Shown: positions 41,730 through 52,259, numbered from the stretch's first letter. The stretch is DNA of 56,432 nt from Nocardia cyriacigeorgica NBRC 100375 (GCF_000308555.1 NZ_BAFY01000131.1:1-56432); one strand, 5' to 3'. The notes: generated from the letters alone by a model not told the origin. Numbers and translations: made by a program.

Positions 41730-44189
41730 ATGACCGAGTCCTGGCCCAGTTCGATGAGTTCGTTCGACGACATCTTCCAGCGCTTCTTCGGACCCGGAAT
41801 GGCGGCCCGGCCGCCGGTGCAACGCACCGATCTGGGCCGGCTGCTCAGCGATAACGCCAAACAACTCGTCGCGACCGCACAGGCCGCGGCCAAGGACTGG
41901 CGCAATCCCGAACTCACCCCCGAACACCTGCTCTACGCGGCGACCCTGGTCGAGCCCACCCGCGGCATTCTCACCGAACTCGGCCACGACCCGGACGAGC
42001 TGAGCATGAAGATGCGCGACGCCGTCGCCGGGCATCGCGGCGACAACGGCAACGGTAACGGCGCCATCGCGCTCAGCCCCGCCGCCAAACGCGCCATGCG
42101 CAATGCGCAGCGCAGCGCCGCCGAAGCAGGCAGCAGCTACATCGGCCCCGAACACATCCTGCTCGGCATCGCCGAAACCGAGACCCCCGCCGCACAGGCC
42201 ATGGCGGGCGCGCAGCTGCCGGGCACCGACGGGCCGCGTAAGACCAGCGACACCCCCACCCTCGACGAATACGGCCGCGACCTGACCGCCGAAGCGCGGG
42301 CGGGCAAGGTGGACCCGGTGGTGGGTCGCGCCGAGGAGATCGAGCAGACCGTCGAGATCCTGTCGCGGCGGCGTAAGAACAATCCGGTGCTCATCGGCGA
42401 TCCCGGCGTCGGCAAGACCGCCATCGTGGAGGGGCTGGCCCAGCGCATCGTCAACGGGGACGTGCCGACCACCCTCGCCGATCGCCGCGTCGTCGCCCTC
42501 GATGTCGGCTCGCTGGTCGCGGGCAGCAAATACCGCGGCGAGTTCGAGGAACGGCTGACCAAGATCCTCGACGAGGTGCGCGCCCATTCCGACGAACTGG
42601 TGGTCTTCATCGACGAACTGCACACCATCGTCGGCGCGGGCAGCGGCTCGGAAGGGTCGATGGACGCGGGCAACCTGCTCAAGCCGGCCCTCGCGCGCGG
42701 CGAACTGCACGCCATCGGCGCCACCACCATCGACGAATACCGCCGCCACATCGAAAAGGACGCCGCCCTCGAGCGTCGCTTCCAGCCGGTGATGGTGTCC
42801 GAACCGTCGGTGGCCGACACCATCGAGATCCTGCGCGGACTCGCCGACGTCTACGAAGAACACCACCAGGTGCACTACACCGACGAATCGCTGATCGCCG
42901 CCGCCGAACTGTCGGACCGCTATCTCACCGACCGGTTCATGCCCGACAAGGCGATCGACATGATCGATCAGGCCGGCGCGCGGGTGCGGTTGCGGACCCG
43001 CACCCCCGATCCCGACGTGCGCGAACGCGAGGAGGAGGTGGCGCGGTTGCGCCGGGAGAAGGACGCCGCCGTCGCCGCCGAGGACTACGAGAAGGCCAAG
43101 GAACTCAAATCCGAGATCGCGGTCGCCGAAGAACAACTCGCCGACGCCGGGCACACCGAAGAACCGCAGGTCACCGTCACCGATATCGCCGAGGTAATCT
43201 CCCGCCAGACCGGCATCCCGGTGTCCGAACTGACCACCGAGGAACGTCAGCGGCTGCTCGGGCTCGAGGATGTGCTGCACAAACGGGTGATCGGTCAGGA
43301 CGAAGCCATCGTCGCGGTCGCCGAAGCGGTGCGCCGGGCGCGGGCGGGGCTCAAGGACCCCAACCGGCCCATCGGTTCGTTCCTGTTCCTCGGACCCACC
43401 GGAGTCGGCAAAACCGAACTGGCCAAAGCGCTGGCCGAGGCCGTCTTCGGCGACGAGGACCGGCTCATCCGCTTCGACATGAGCGAGTTCCAGGAAAAGC
43501 ACACCGTCTCGCGGCTGGTCGGCGCCCCACCCGGATACGTGGGCTACGACGACGCGGCCCAGCTCACCGACAAGGTTCGCCGTCAGCCGTATTCGGTGAT
43601 CCTGTTCGACGAGATCGATAAGGCGCATCCCGATGTGTTCAACGTGCTGCTGCAACTGCTCGACGACGGCCGGGTCACCGATTCCAAGGGCCGCACGGTG
43701 GACTTCAAGAACACCATCGTGATCATGACCAGCAATATCGGCTCCGACCTGATCCTGTCCGCGCCGGACGGTGATCTGGACTCCATCACCCCGACCTTGA
43801 ACGAGCGGCTGCGGTCACACTTCCGGCCCGAATTCCTCAACCGCATCGACGACACCATCGTCTTCCACCGGCTCGATCAGACCCAGATCCACCGCATCGT
43901 CGACCTGGTGCTCGACGGCACCCGCAGGCTGCTGCACGCCCAGGACATCGACCTCGACGTCACCGAACCGGCCGTCGACTGGCTGGCCGAACACGGCTAC
44001 CAACCCGAATTCGGTGCGCGGCCGCTGCGCCGCACCGTGCAGAAGGAAGTGGACAACAAGCTGTCGCGACTGCTGCTCGACGGCGATCTGAAGCCCGGTG
44101 ACACCGTGCGTTTGGATGCCGATGGCGGTGGTCTGCAATTGGCGGCGGTCGAGCGCCGTGGCGCGAAAACCGTGGAGGCAGCGCCGTAA
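41730..44189 (+). CDS. ClpC-like AAA+ ATPase
   Basis: An 819-aa HSP100 protein. A short N-terminal linker [12 protein letters not shown] is followed by the two-helix Clp N domain ([26 protein letters not shown]). AAA1 follows with Walker A GDPGVGKT from residue 223 and [10 protein letters not shown] short UVR-type coiled coil ([14 protein letters not shown]) comes next, not the long ClpB middle domain. AAA2 has Walker A GPTGVGKT from residue 555 and [10 protein letters not shown]. The C-terminal D2-small domain has [18 protein letters not shown]. Between TSNIGSD and [10 protein letters not shown] find no (I/L)G(F/L) ClpP-docking tripeptide. ATG 41730 or GTG 41724 may start it. It may act as a stand-alone unfoldase or disaggregase. 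Confidence 0.9.
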   Translation: MTESWPSSMSSFDDIFQRFFGPGMAARPPVQRTDLGRLLSDNAKQLVATAQAAAKDWRNPELTPEHLLYAATLVEPTRGILTELGHDPDELSMKMRDAVAGHRGDNGNGNGAIALSPAAKRAMRNAQRSAAEAGSSYIGPEHILLGIAETETPAAQAMAGAQLPGTDGPRKTSDTPTLDEYGRDLTAEARAGKVDPVVGRAEEIEQTVEILSRRRKNNPVLIGDPGVGKTAIVEGLAQRIVNGDVPTTLADRRVVALDVGSLVAGSKYRGEFEERLTKILDEVRAHSDELVVFIDELHTIVGAGSGSEGSMDAGNLLKPALARGELHAIGATTIDEYRRHIEKDAALERRFQPVMVSEPSVADTIEILRGLADVYEEHHQVHYTDESLIAAAELSDRYLTDRFMPDKAIDMIDQAGARVRLRTRTPDPDVREREEEVARLRREKDAAVAAEDYEKAKELKSEIAVAEEQLADAGHTEEPQVTVTDIAEVISRQTGIPVSELTTEERQRLLGLEDVLHKRVIGQDEAIVAVAEAVRRARAGLKDPNRPIGSFLFLGPTGVGKTELAKALAEAVFGDEDRLIRFDMSEFQEKHTVSRLVGAPPGYVGYDDAAQLTDKVRRQPYSVILFDEIDKAHPDVFNVLLQLLDDGRVTDSKGRTVDFKNTIVIMTSNIGSDLILSAPDGDLDSITPTLNERLRSHFRPEFLNRIDDTIVFHRLDQTQIHRIVDLVLDGTRRLLHAQDIDLDVTEPAVDWLAEHGYQPEFGARPLRRTVQKEVDNKLSRLLLDGDLKPGDTVRLDADGGGLQLAAVERRGAKTVEAAP

Positions 44190-44359
44190 TACCAGTGCGC
44201 TGACCGGCATTCGATTCGCGGCACGCCGACCGGGCGGGGCTGCCTCGCAGGTCGGCGGGTCGCGCCCACCCGCTGTCGTCGGCCGTCATGGCGTCCTCGC
44301 GCGTCATCGGTAGCCTGTGCGTTGGACGTCCTGACGACCAACGACAAGGAGTTTTCGCC

Positions 44360-45472
44360 TTGGAGGATGTATTACGGCCGCTCATCGTCTTCTGCGGGAC
44401 CATCGCGCTCACCGTGGTTGCCGGTCTGCTCTTCGATCGGCTGATGCGCTTTTCCGCACGTAAGCGCCCGGACACCCGGCTACCACTGCTGCTGCGGCGG
44501 GTGCGGATGCCGTTGCAGGTCTTGCTCGGTGCGGTGGCGCTGCACGCGACCTACCCGTTGGCGGAGCTGGAATTACGCCAGGATGCGGTGATCCGCAATG
44601 TGCTGGCCACGATGGCGATCATGGCCGCGGTGTGGCTGGTGATCCGGGCCGCCGACGCGGTGGCCGACAACACGTTGAGCCGCTACGCCCAGCGCACCCG
44701 TGACGTGGCGCGGGTGCGGCAGCTGCGCACCCAGCTCGCGCTGGTGCGGCGCATCGTCACTTCGGTGCTGGTGGTGACCACGGCAGCAGTGGCGATCCTG
44801 CTGCTGTTTCCCGGCCTACGCACGCTCGGCACCTCGCTGCTGGCCTCGGCCGGTGTGATCGGCATCATCGCCGGTGTGGCCGCGCAGTCGACGTTGAGCA
44901 ACCTGATGGCGGGCCTGCAGATCGCGTTCGGCGACTCGGTGAAGATCGGCGACACCGTCGTGGTGGAGGGGGAGATGGGCACCGTCGAGGAGATCACCCT
45001 CGCGTTCCTGACGGTGCGGATCTGGGACGACCGCAGGCTGACGATGCCGGTGTCCTATTTCAACAGCAAGCCGTACGAGAACTGGTCGCGCGGTGGCTCA
45101 GAACTCACCGGCACGGTGTTCCTGCACCTGGATCACAGCACGCCGGTGCCGCTGCTGCGCGAACACCTGCACGAATATCTGAAGCAGCGGCCCGATTGGG
45201 ACGGCCGCTCGTGGAATCTGCTGGTCACCGACTCGACCCCGACCAATATCGTGGTGCGCGCGGCGATGTCGGCCGCCGATTCCGATGACGTATGGACGTT
45301 GCGGTGCGCGGTGCGTGAGGAGCTGCTCGACTGGCTCGGCCGCAATCACCCCTACGCCCTGCCGAAGATCTCCACCGCGATCGCCGGCCCCGAGGACGAG
45401 CGGATCCCGGCCCTGGCCGGAGCCGGGGGAGTGTGGGCAGGAACGGACGGCAAGGACGGTTACCGCGGCTGA
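44360..45472 (+). CDS. mechanosensitive ion channel, MscS family
   Basis: A 370-aa inner-membrane channel. Four or five hydrophobic segments precede the pore helix ASAGVIGIIAGVAAQSTLSNLMAGLQIAFGDSVKIGDTVVVEGEMGTVEEITL, the MscS pore/beta-domain signature. The C-terminal cytoplasmic vestibule includes WDDRRLTMPVSYFNSKPYENWSR. It should release solutes on hypo-osmotic shock. TTG 44360 is chosen since AAGGAG is 8 bases upstream. Confidence 0.9.
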   Translation: MEDVLRPLIVFCGTIALTVVAGLLFDRLMRFSARKRPDTRLPLLLRRVRMPLQVLLGAVALHATYPLAELELRQDAVIRNVLATMAIMAAVWLVIRAADAVADNTLSRYAQRTRDVARVRQLRTQLALVRRIVTSVLVVTTAAVAILLLFPGLRTLGTSLLASAGVIGIIAGVAAQSTLSNLMAGLQIAFGDSVKIGDTVVVEGEMGTVEEITLAFLTVRIWDDRRLTMPVSYFNSKPYENWSRGGSELTGTVFLHLDHSTPVPLLREHLHEYLKQRPDWDGRSWNLLVTDSTPTNIVVRAAMSAADSDDVWTLRCAVREELLDWLGRNHPYALPKISTAIAGPEDERIPALAGAGGVWAGTDGKDGYRG

Positions 45473-45530
45473 CCTGACGCGAGGCGTCGGGGCACTGGTC
45501 CCGCGTCATGGCGTACCACCGGGATTCGCT

Positions 45531-47225
45531 TCACCGCGGCCCGTCGTGCTCGCCGGGCGGTGATGGTTGCGCTGCGCGATTCCCGCCGGTTGTCGTCTGT
45601 TCCGCGCGAGCGATGTTCCCGCCGGTCCCCTCGGCATCGGGCCGCCACGCCTCGACGACACCGGGGCGCCCGTCTTCCAGCACGAATGCCGCCCGCGTTT
45701 CGATCGGCGCGCCGGGCCGGCGTACGTACGGCAGCACCCGGAAGTCGCTGCGCCACAGCTGTTGATCGAGTTCGACCCGCACATACCCGCGCTGCCCGTT
45801 GTAGAACTTCATATCCGGGTTCGCGTCGAGGAGCAGGCGGCCCCGGTGCGGGAGGTCGGCGCCGTCACCGCCGGTGCTGATGGAGGTGCCGGTGAACTCG
45901 GCGGCCACCACCGGCGTTGCCGGATCGGCGGGGTCGCGGCGCAGATCGGCGGCGTAGTTCTCGTGCCGGTCTCCGGTGATGACGACGAGGTTGCGGACCC
46001 CTTGATCGGCGGCGGCCCCGAGTACCGCCGCGCGCTCGGCGACGTAGCCGTCCCATGCGTCGGTGCCGACGTCGAGGTCGGGGCCGGGGTCGTAATCGCT
46101 CTGGCTCATGGCGACCTGGTTGCCGATGATCTGCCACCGCGCCGGCGACCGGCCGAAGCCGTCGATCAGCCAATCCCGTTGCGGGCGGCCGAGGATGGTG
46201 CGGTCGGCATCGAAACGGTGCGCGCAATCGGTGACCAGGCCGCCGTCACCGCAGACCTGCCGATCCCGGTACTGACGGGTGTCGAGCATGGTGAACTCGG
46301 CGAGATCGCCGAAAGCGTAGCGCCGGTGCAGGCGCATATCCGGCCCGGACGGCAGCTGCGCCGAGCGCAGCGGGAGATGTTCGTAGAGTGCTTGGAAGGC
46401 GGCCGCCCGGCGGGTGCGAAACAGTGCCGGGATGCGGTAGATATCGATGCCGAGGCCGGGCGCGTCGGCGGCCCAATTGTTGTCGACCTCATGGTCGTCC
46501 ATGGTGACCAGCCACGGGAAGGCGGCGTGCGCGGCCTGCAACGGCTGCTCGGATTTGGCTTGGGCATACAGCAATCGGTAGCCGGCCAGATCGTAGGCCT
46601 CGTCGCGCAGCTGCGGCGGGATCGTCGCGCCCTCGCGGCCGAGGCGCCAGGACTTCTCGTAGATGTAGTCGCCCAGATGCACCACCAGATCCAGGTCTTC
46701 GGCGCTCATGTGGTCGTAGGCGGTGTAGTAGCCCGAACTCCACGACTGGCAGGATGCGAACGCGAACCGCATGCGTGACATCTGCTGCCCGAGCGCCGGC
46801 GCGGTGCGGGTGCGACCGACCGGGGAGGTGGCCGAACCCGCCCGGAATCGGTAGTAGTACCAGCGATCGGCGGCCAAACCGCGAACTTCCGGATGCACGC
46901 TGTGCCCGAGCTCGCGCGTGGCCACCGCCGTCCCGCGGCTGACCACCCGGCGGAACTGTTCGTCCTCGGCGACTTCGTAGTCCACGCTCACCGGCGCCAG
47001 CGGCGTGCCGCCGAGACCGTCGGGCGCGAGCGGATCCGGTGCCAGCCGCGTCCACAGCACCACGCCGTCCGGCGTGGGATCGCCCGAGGCGACACCAAGG
47101 GAGAACGGGTCGCCCAGCCAGCGCGGCGCCGGGAAGCGCGCACTGCTCGCCGCCGCGGCTCCGGCCAGCACCGTCGCGGTTCCGGCGGCACCGATACGCA
47201 GTAACTGCCGACGAGACAGATCCAT
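45531..47225 (-). CDS. phoD: Tat-exported alkaline phosphatase D (PhoD)
   Basis: A 564-aa PhoD-like phosphodiesterase/phosphatase. The N-terminus MDLSRRQLLRIGAAGTATVLAGAAAASSARF is a twin-arginine signal. A PhoD N-terminal beta domain (about 45-140: PFSLGVASGDPTPDGVVLWTRLAPDP) precedes the catalytic domain with FASCQSW, HLGDYIYE, MDDHEVDNNW and ITGDRHENYAADL, the metal ligands for Ca/Fe. It releases phosphate from organic phosphates outside the cell under limitation. The start at 47225 gives the Tat motif near the N-terminus; a start four codons upstream is possible. Confidence 0.92.
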   Translation of the reverse strand: MDLSRRQLLRIGAAGTATVLAGAAAASSARFPAPRWLGDPFSLGVASGDPTPDGVVLWTRLAPDPLAPDGLGGTPLAPVSVDYEVAEDEQFRRVVSRGTAVATRELGHSVHPEVRGLAADRWYYYRFRAGSATSPVGRTRTAPALGQQMSRMRFAFASCQSWSSGYYTAYDHMSAEDLDLVVHLGDYIYEKSWRLGREGATIPPQLRDEAYDLAGYRLLYAQAKSEQPLQAAHAAFPWLVTMDDHEVDNNWAADAPGLGIDIYRIPALFRTRRAAAFQALYEHLPLRSAQLPSGPDMRLHRRYAFGDLAEFTMLDTRQYRDRQVCGDGGLVTDCAHRFDADRTILGRPQRDWLIDGFGRSPARWQIIGNQVAMSQSDYDPGPDLDVGTDAWDGYVAERAAVLGAAADQGVRNLVVITGDRHENYAADLRRDPADPATPVVAAEFTGTSISTGGDGADLPHRGRLLLDANPDMKFYNGQRGYVRVELDQQLWRSDFRVLPYVRRPGAPIETRAAFVLEDGRPGVVEAWRPDAEGTGGNIARAEQTTTGGNRAAQPSPPGEHDGPR

Positions 47226-47428
47226 GCCGTCCAGCATGCCCTGATCCGCCCGCCGCGGGAACGCGGCAGGCCGCCCGCCGCCTCGCCGGGGCTGCCGGGA
47301 GAGGTGGCCCGGGTGTCGTCCGCTCTCCGGGACACGCACTGTTTCCACACGGTGGTCCCGGCTAGGTTCAGCCCACGCAGGTAGTGCGTCTCGGCAGCGA
47401 CCGAGCACAGCCGACAAGGAGGACATCG

Positions 47429-47935
47429 ATGTCCGTTTCACCGTCGCCGGAAACGCTGGACGCCGATCTGGCGCGTCGCCTGGCCAGGATGGAGGCCGTC
47501 GAGTCGATCAAGGCGCTCAAGCACCGGTATTTCCGGGCCTGTGATGCCAAGGACCCGAAGGGTTTCCGTGACTGCTTCATCGCCGCGGGCTCGGCGCTGG
47601 ACTACGGCGAGCTCGGCGCCTTCGACGCGGATGGCATGGCCGCGGTCTTCGAATCCATCGCCCTGAAGCAGGTCGACGGCAAACACGTCATCCTCGATAT
47701 GCACCACGGCCTGCACCCCGACATCACGATCATCGACGACACCACCGCCGCGGGCCGGTGGACCCTGCAATTCCGGCAGGTGAACCTGGTCGAGAAGACC
47801 GAAACCGTCTCCACCGGCGAATACTCCGACGAATACGTCATCGAGAACGGCGCTTGGAAGATCGCGACCTGCCGCTTCGATCGGATCTGGTCGATCACCC
47901 GGCCGATCGACGATTCCTGCCGCATCACGCAGTAG
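47429..47935 (+). CDS. SnoaL-like nuclear transport factor 2 family protein
   Basis: A 168-aa protein with an NTF2-like cone fold, SnoaL_4 type: RRLARMEAVESIKALKHRYFRACDAKDPKGFRDCF, HGLHPDITIIDDTTAAGRW, and ENGAWKIATCRFDRIWS. Members include isomerases and hydratases in polyketide or steroid metabolism; the substrate here is unknown. AAGGAGG before ATG 47429. Convergent with the beta-lactamase. Confidence 0.85.
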   Translation: MSVSPSPETLDADLARRLARMEAVESIKALKHRYFRACDAKDPKGFRDCFIAAGSALDYGELGAFDADGMAAVFESIALKQVDGKHVILDMHHGLHPDITIIDDTTAAGRWTLQFRQVNLVEKTETVSTGEYSDEYVIENGAWKIATCRFDRIWSITRPIDDSCRITQ

Positions 47936-47964
47936 GCGAGGACCCGAGCCCGGCCCGACGAGCG

Positions 47965-48903
47965 CTATCCGAGTGCGCCGACCACCGCTCGGGTCGCATC
48001 GGCGACCAACTCGTTATCGGGTTCGGCATCCTGCTCGGACTTCGTCGTCAGCACCGCGATGACGATCGGCGCGCGTCCGGGCGGCCAGGCCACAGCGACA
48101 TCGAGTGCCGATCCGTAGGCCGGGGATCCGGTTTTGTCGCCGACGGTCCAGTCCGCGGGTAGCCCCGCGCGGATCCGGGTGCCGCCGGTGGTGTTGGCGA
48201 CCAGCCACGACGTCAACTGGGCGCGTTCGGGTTCGCCGAGGACGTCGTCGACGACCAGCGCCCGGTAATCGGCGGCGAGAGCGGCCGGGGTGGTGGTGTC
48301 GCGTTCATCGCCGGGGATGGCGGTGTTCAGCTCGGTCTCCCAGCGGTCCAGCCGGGACGTGTCGTCGCCGAGGGAGCGCAGGAACGCGGTGAAGCCCTGC
48401 GGACCGCCGAGCAATTTCAGCAGCTGATTGCCCGCCGTGTTGTCGGAGACGGTGATGGCGGCATCACACAGCTCGGCGACGGTCATGCCGGTTTCGACCC
48501 GGGTTTCGGTCACCGGTGAATACTCGACCAATTCCGCGGCGGAGAAGTGGATCACCTGATCGAAGTAGCCCGTCGACAACGGATGCTCACGAAGCAGCGC
48601 GCCGCAGGCCAAACCCTTGAAGGTGGATGCCATCGGGAAACGTTCGTGCTCGCGGTGGGCGACCGTGCGCTCGGAGCCGGTGTCGACGGCGAACACGCCC
48701 ACGCGGGCTCCCGCGGTCGTCTCCAGTTCGGCGAACCGGGGTCCGGCCACCGCCGAGGTGGTCACCGTGCCGGTGCTGGAAGTGGTAGCGGAACCGGAGC
48801 CGGAGTCGCAGGCCGCGATCGACGTCAGCGCGCTGACAGCGAGTGCGGCGGCGAGCATGCGCTTGCGGTCGGGCCGGCGGAAGGTGAGAACTGAGAAAGT
48901 CAC
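47965..48903 (-). CDS. class A beta-lactamase, lipoprotein
   Basis: A 312-aa serine beta-lactamase. The lipobox around Cys32 (TSIAAC) marks a lipoprotein. Catalytic motifs are complete: Ser93-x-x-Lys96 (STFK), SDN 153-155, the omega-loop ETELN with Glu189 (Ambler Glu166), and KTG 257-259. The sequence resembles class A enzymes of Nocardia (FAR/AST type) by memory. It should hydrolyse penicillins and possibly cephalosporins. GTG 48903 is used; the in-frame ATG 15 codons later is also possible. A divergent LysR gene suggests AmpR-like control. About 165 bases between them hold the promoters. Confidence 0.93.
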   Translation of the reverse strand: MTFSVLTFRRPDRKRMLAAALAVSALTSIAACDSGSGSATTSSTGTVTTSAVAGPRFAELETTAGARVGVFAVDTGSERTVAHREHERFPMASTFKGLACGALLREHPLSTGYFDQVIHFSAAELVEYSPVTETRVETGMTVAELCDAAITVSDNTAGNQLLKLLGGPQGFTAFLRSLGDDTSRLDRWETELNTAIPGDERDTTTPAALAADYRALVVDDVLGEPERAQLTSWLVANTTGGTRIRAGLPADWTVGDKTGSPAYGSALDVAVAWPPGRAPIVIAVLTTKSEQDAEPDNELVADATRAVVGALG

Positions 48904-49069
48904 CGCTGAAGGACACCACCGCGACGATCGTCGCAGCCAATAGCGGTCACCGGCTGCGCCGAGTCGCGTTCGATATCGCCGCAGTTCGTCAACCCTTTTT
49001 GCGGACAGATGCACACCGCCAACGGGCGATGGAACCGGGATGAAGCGACCAACTGGTTCAATGACCGCC

Positions 49070-49945
49070 ATGGACCTCATCCGCCACCTGCGCTTCTTCG
49101 TCGCCGTCGCGGACGAGGGGCATTTCGGGAGGGCGGCGGCCGCGTTGGAGATGACCCAGCCACCGGTTTCGCAGGGTTTGCGGCGACTCGAACAGTTCCT
49201 CGGTGTCGAACTGGTGCACCGCACGCCGCAGGGGGCGGTGCTCACCTCCGCCGGACGGCACCTGCTGCCGCGCTCGCGGCTGCTGGTGGACGACGCCGAA
49301 CGGCTGCTGGCCGAATCCCAGCGCATCGCTCACGCCCGCGGCGACATCCACTGGGGTGTGGCCGCGGCCCTACCGGATGCGCTGGTGACCGCCTGCGTGA
49401 CGGCATTGCGTGGCTCCGCCGGCCCCGATGCGACCGTCACCACGACGGTCGGGTCGACCGCGGACCTGCTCGGGGACCTGCGAGCCGGCCTCTGCGATGT
49501 GGCGGTCATCGACCATCCGGCCTTGGTCGACGGCGTCGAGGCCGGGCCGGTGATCAAGATCCCGCGGTGGCTGGTGGTGCCGTCGGATCATCGCAGCGCC
49601 ACCGCCGAACGCCCCACCTTCCGCATGCTCGCCGACCTGGCGTTCGCGCATCCGCCGCGCGCGGGCAATCCGCCCGCCATCGACACCGTGCTCGACCTGC
49701 TGCGGGAACGCGGGCTCGACGTGCGACTCGGCACCGCCCGCGACGATCGTGCGGTGCTGGCCGCGGTCGCCGCCGGAGCCAGTTTCGGGCTCACCGCGAT
49801 GGCGCCGACTCCCACTCCGGGCGTGACCTGGTTGACCATGGCCCCGCAGGCCCTCGCGTTACGGGTTCGGGTGGTCCACCGCCCCGACGCGCAGCCGCAC
49901 GCCGCCGCACTCGACCGGGTGCTGTACCGGGAGCGGTTGCGGTGA
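49070..49945 (+). CDS. LysR-family transcriptional regulator
   Basis: A 291-aa LysR regulator. The N-terminal winged helix is [50 protein letters not shown], followed by a periplasmic-binding-like effector domain (about 90-290). It is divergent from the class A beta-lactamase and overlaps the serine hydrolase that follows by 4 bases, so it is placed like AmpR. The start could be ATG 49040, 49061 or 49070; the last is used as it begins the HTH. Confidence 0.88.
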   Translation: MDLIRHLRFFVAVADEGHFGRAAAALEMTQPPVSQGLRRLEQFLGVELVHRTPQGAVLTSAGRHLLPRSRLLVDDAERLLAESQRIAHARGDIHWGVAAALPDALVTACVTALRGSAGPDATVTTTVGSTADLLGDLRAGLCDVAVIDHPALVDGVEAGPVIKIPRWLVVPSDHRSATAERPTFRMLADLAFAHPPRAGNPPAIDTVLDLLRERGLDVRLGTARDDRAVLAAVAAGASFGLTAMAPTPTPGVTWLTMAPQALALRVRVVHRPDAQPHAAALDRVLYRERLR

Positions 49946-50883
49946 GCCGCGCCCGATCCGGTTCGCGGTGGCCGGGCGCGGATGCCGGCGGCGAGGTCAC
50001 CGAACGGATCCGGGCGGTCTTCGCCGACGCCGGCTGCACCGGATGGTTGCACGCTCGCCGGTGCGGTGGCGCGGCGGAGATCTCGATCGACGGCCGTGAT
50101 CGTGTGGTCACCGCCTCGGTCTACAAACTCGTGTTGTTCGTGGCGTTCTGCCGGCGGGTCGACGCCGGGCTGATCGATCCACGGGCACAGCTCACCGTGC
50201 ACCCGGCCGACTGCACTCCCGGCCCCACCGGCATTGCCGCACTGCACGATCCGGTGACGATGAGCCGCCGCGATCTGGCCACCTCGATGATGACGGTCTC
50301 CGACAATGCCGCCGCCGACGTCCTGCTCGGCGAGATCGGTCTCGGCGCGGTCGAGGACCTGCTGGACGAACTGGGGCTCACCGAGACCCGGATCGTCGGC
50401 GGCACCGCCGACGTGCACCGCAGCCTGGTCCGCGACACCGATACCCACAGCACCGCCGAGGCCTTTGCCGCGCTCGCCGACAACGACGAGGCCTGGTCGG
50501 TCTCGGCCTACGACCCCTCCTACGCCAGCGCCACCACCCCGGAGGAGATGACCCGGTTTCTGCACCTGGTCTGGGCGGGCGGCGTACTGTCGCCGGAGCA
50601 GACCGGATTCGTGCGCGCGGTGATGCGCAAGCAGGTGTGGCCGCATCGCATCGCGGCGGCGTTTCCGCATCGGGGCGTCAGCGTGGCGGGCAAGACCGGC
50701 ACCATCGGCGTCATCCGCAACGAGGTCGCCGTGGTGGAGTTTCCTGGCGAGTATCCGGTAGCGGTCGCGGTGTTCACCCGGGCGGCGCGGGCCGACCCGC
50801 AGCTGGCCGTCGTCGATGCCGCCATCGCCGAAGCCGCCCGGATCGCCGTGACCGCGTTGCGGCACCCACTCACGCAGGACTGA
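49942..50883 (+). CDS. beta-lactamase-fold serine hydrolase
   Basis: A 313-aa protein with class A-like motifs Ser59-Val-Tyr-Lys62, SDN 120-122 and KTG 251-253. It lacks an ExxLN omega-loop where the deacylating glutamate would be, and has no signal peptide or lipobox, so as annotated it would stay in the cytoplasm. It could be a non-hydrolysing penicillin-binding sensor, a peptidase or an esterase. GTGA overlap with the LysR gene shows that the two are one unit. Confidence 0.87.
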   Translation: MSRARSGSRWPGADAGGEVTERIRAVFADAGCTGWLHARRCGGAAEISIDGRDRVVTASVYKLVLFVAFCRRVDAGLIDPRAQLTVHPADCTPGPTGIAALHDPVTMSRRDLATSMMTVSDNAAADVLLGEIGLGAVEDLLDELGLTETRIVGGTADVHRSLVRDTDTHSTAEAFAALADNDEAWSVSAYDPSYASATTPEEMTRFLHLVWAGGVLSPEQTGFVRAVMRKQVWPHRIAAAFPHRGVSVAGKTGTIGVIRNEVAVVEFPGEYPVAVAVFTRAARADPQLAVVDAAIAEAARIAVTALRHPLTQD

Positions 50884-50971
50884 CGCGGTTCGATCGGCAG
50901 CACCCGACGTCTGCTAAACAGGTATTACTAAATCCTGTTCACAAACCCGGTTCCTGTGATCTAATCGGTGG

Positions 50972-50985
50972 TGGAACGTGTTCTA
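50972..50985 (+). promoter_or_regulatory. KstR operator upstream of cyp125
   Basis: TGGAACGTGTTCTA matches the KstR palindrome TNNAACNNGTTNNA at every fixed position, 47 bases before the cyp125 GTG. KstR is the TetR-type repressor of cholesterol catabolism in Mycobacterium and Rhodococcus, relieved by 3-oxo-cholestenoyl-CoA. Confidence 0.85.
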
Positions 50986-51032
50986 CACAACGCTGTGAGG
51001 TCTGCACCGGAGCAGGCCGCAAGGAGGTACTC

Positions 51033-52259
51033 GTGGCCGCACCGTCCATCCCCGCCGGGTTCGATTTCACCGACCCCGACCTGTACGCCCAGCGCTTGCC
51101 GATCGAGGAATTCGCCGAGCTGCGCCGGGTGGCACCGGTGTGGTGGTGCCCGCAGGAGAAGGGCCGCAGCGGGTTCGACGACGGCGGCTACTGGGTGGTC
51201 ACCAAGCTCGACGACATCAAGGAGATCTCGAAGAACCCCGACCTGTTCTCCTCGGAGGAGAACACCGCGATCATCCGCTTCAACGGCGACATCGCCCGCG
51301 AAGAGATCGAAATGCTGCGCATGCTCATGCTCAACATGGATCCGCCGAACCACACCAAGATGCGCCGGATCGTGTCCAAGGGCTTCACCCCGCGTGCGGT
51401 CAACAGCCTGCGCGAGGCCCTCACCGAGCGCGCCGAGCGCATCGTGCACGAGGCCAAGAAGGAGGGCCGCGGCGATTTCGTCCAGCAGATCGCCTGCGAG
51501 CTGCCGCTGCAGGCCATTGCCGAGCTGATCGGCGTGCCGCAGGAAGATCGCGGCAAGATCTTCGACTGGACCAACCAGATGATCTCCTACGACGACCCGG
51601 ATTTCGAGGGCGACCACAAGATGGCCACCGCCGAGGTCATGGGCTACGCCTGGAACCTGGCCGAGGAAAAGCGCAAGTGTCCGATGGACGACATCGTGAC
51701 CACGCTGGTCAATGCCGACCTCGACGGTGAGGCGCTCGGCTCCGACGAATTCGCCTGGTTCGTCATCCTGCTCGCGGTGGCGGGCAACGAGACCACCCGC
51801 AATGCCATCACCCACGGCATGAAGGCCTTCGTCGACAACCCCGACCAGTGGGAGCTGTACAAGGAGCAGCGTCCGCGCACCGCGCCCGACGAGATCGTCC
51901 GCTGGGCCACTCCGGTCACCGCCTTCCAGCGCACCGCGACGGCCGACACCGAGCTCGGCGGCCAGCAGATCAAGAAGGGCCAGCGCATCGGCATGTTCTA
52001 CAGCGCGGCCAACTTCGACCCGGCCTCGTTCGAGGATCCGTTCCAGTTCAACGTCCTGCGCAATCCCAACCCGCACGTCGGCTTCGGCGGCACCGGCACC
52101 CACTTCTGCGTCGGCGCCAATCTGGCCCGGCTCGAAATCGATCTGATGTTCAACGCCATCGCCGATGTGATGCCGAACCTGCGCGAGCTGTCGGAGCCGG
52201 TGCGGCTGCGCTCGGGCTGGCTCAACGGCATCAAGCGTTGGGAAGTCGCCTACGAGTGA
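51033..52259 (+). CDS. cyp125: cytochrome P450 CYP125 (steroid C26/C27-monooxygenase)
   Basis: A 408-aa P450 strikingly similar to mycobacterial CYP125A1: PAGFDFTDPDLYAQRLPIEEFAELR, IAREEIEMLRMLMLNMDPPNHTKMRRIVSKGFTPRAV, and the I-helix AGNETTRN near residue 250. Others are ELYKEQRPRTAPDEIVRWATPVTAFQRTA, and the haem loop FGGTGTHFCVGANLARL with proximal Cys359. CYP125 oxidises the terminal side-chain carbon of cholesterol and cholest-4-en-3-one, the first step of side-chain degradation. AAGGAGG lies before GTG 51033. Unlike in M. tuberculosis, no other cholesterol gene is next to it. Confidence 0.93.
   Translation: MAAPSIPAGFDFTDPDLYAQRLPIEEFAELRRVAPVWWCPQEKGRSGFDDGGYWVVTKLDDIKEISKNPDLFSSEENTAIIRFNGDIAREEIEMLRMLMLNMDPPNHTKMRRIVSKGFTPRAVNSLREALTERAERIVHEAKKEGRGDFVQQIACELPLQAIAELIGVPQEDRGKIFDWTNQMISYDDPDFEGDHKMATAEVMGYAWNLAEEKRKCPMDDIVTTLVNADLDGEALGSDEFAWFVILLAVAGNETTRNAITHGMKAFVDNPDQWELYKEQRPRTAPDEIVRWATPVTAFQRTATADTELGGQQIKKGQRIGMFYSAANFDPASFEDPFQFNVLRNPNPHVGFGGTGTHFCVGANLARLEIDLMFNAIADVMPNLRELSEPVRLRSGWLNGIKRWEVAYE

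Noticed and set aside
40767..43655. A 962-codon minus-strand frame across the SDR and Clp-like genes
   Set aside because: It is fully antisense to two recognised proteins and its amino acid content (Gly/Asp/Val/His-rich) is typical of reverse-frame shadows in high-GC DNA.
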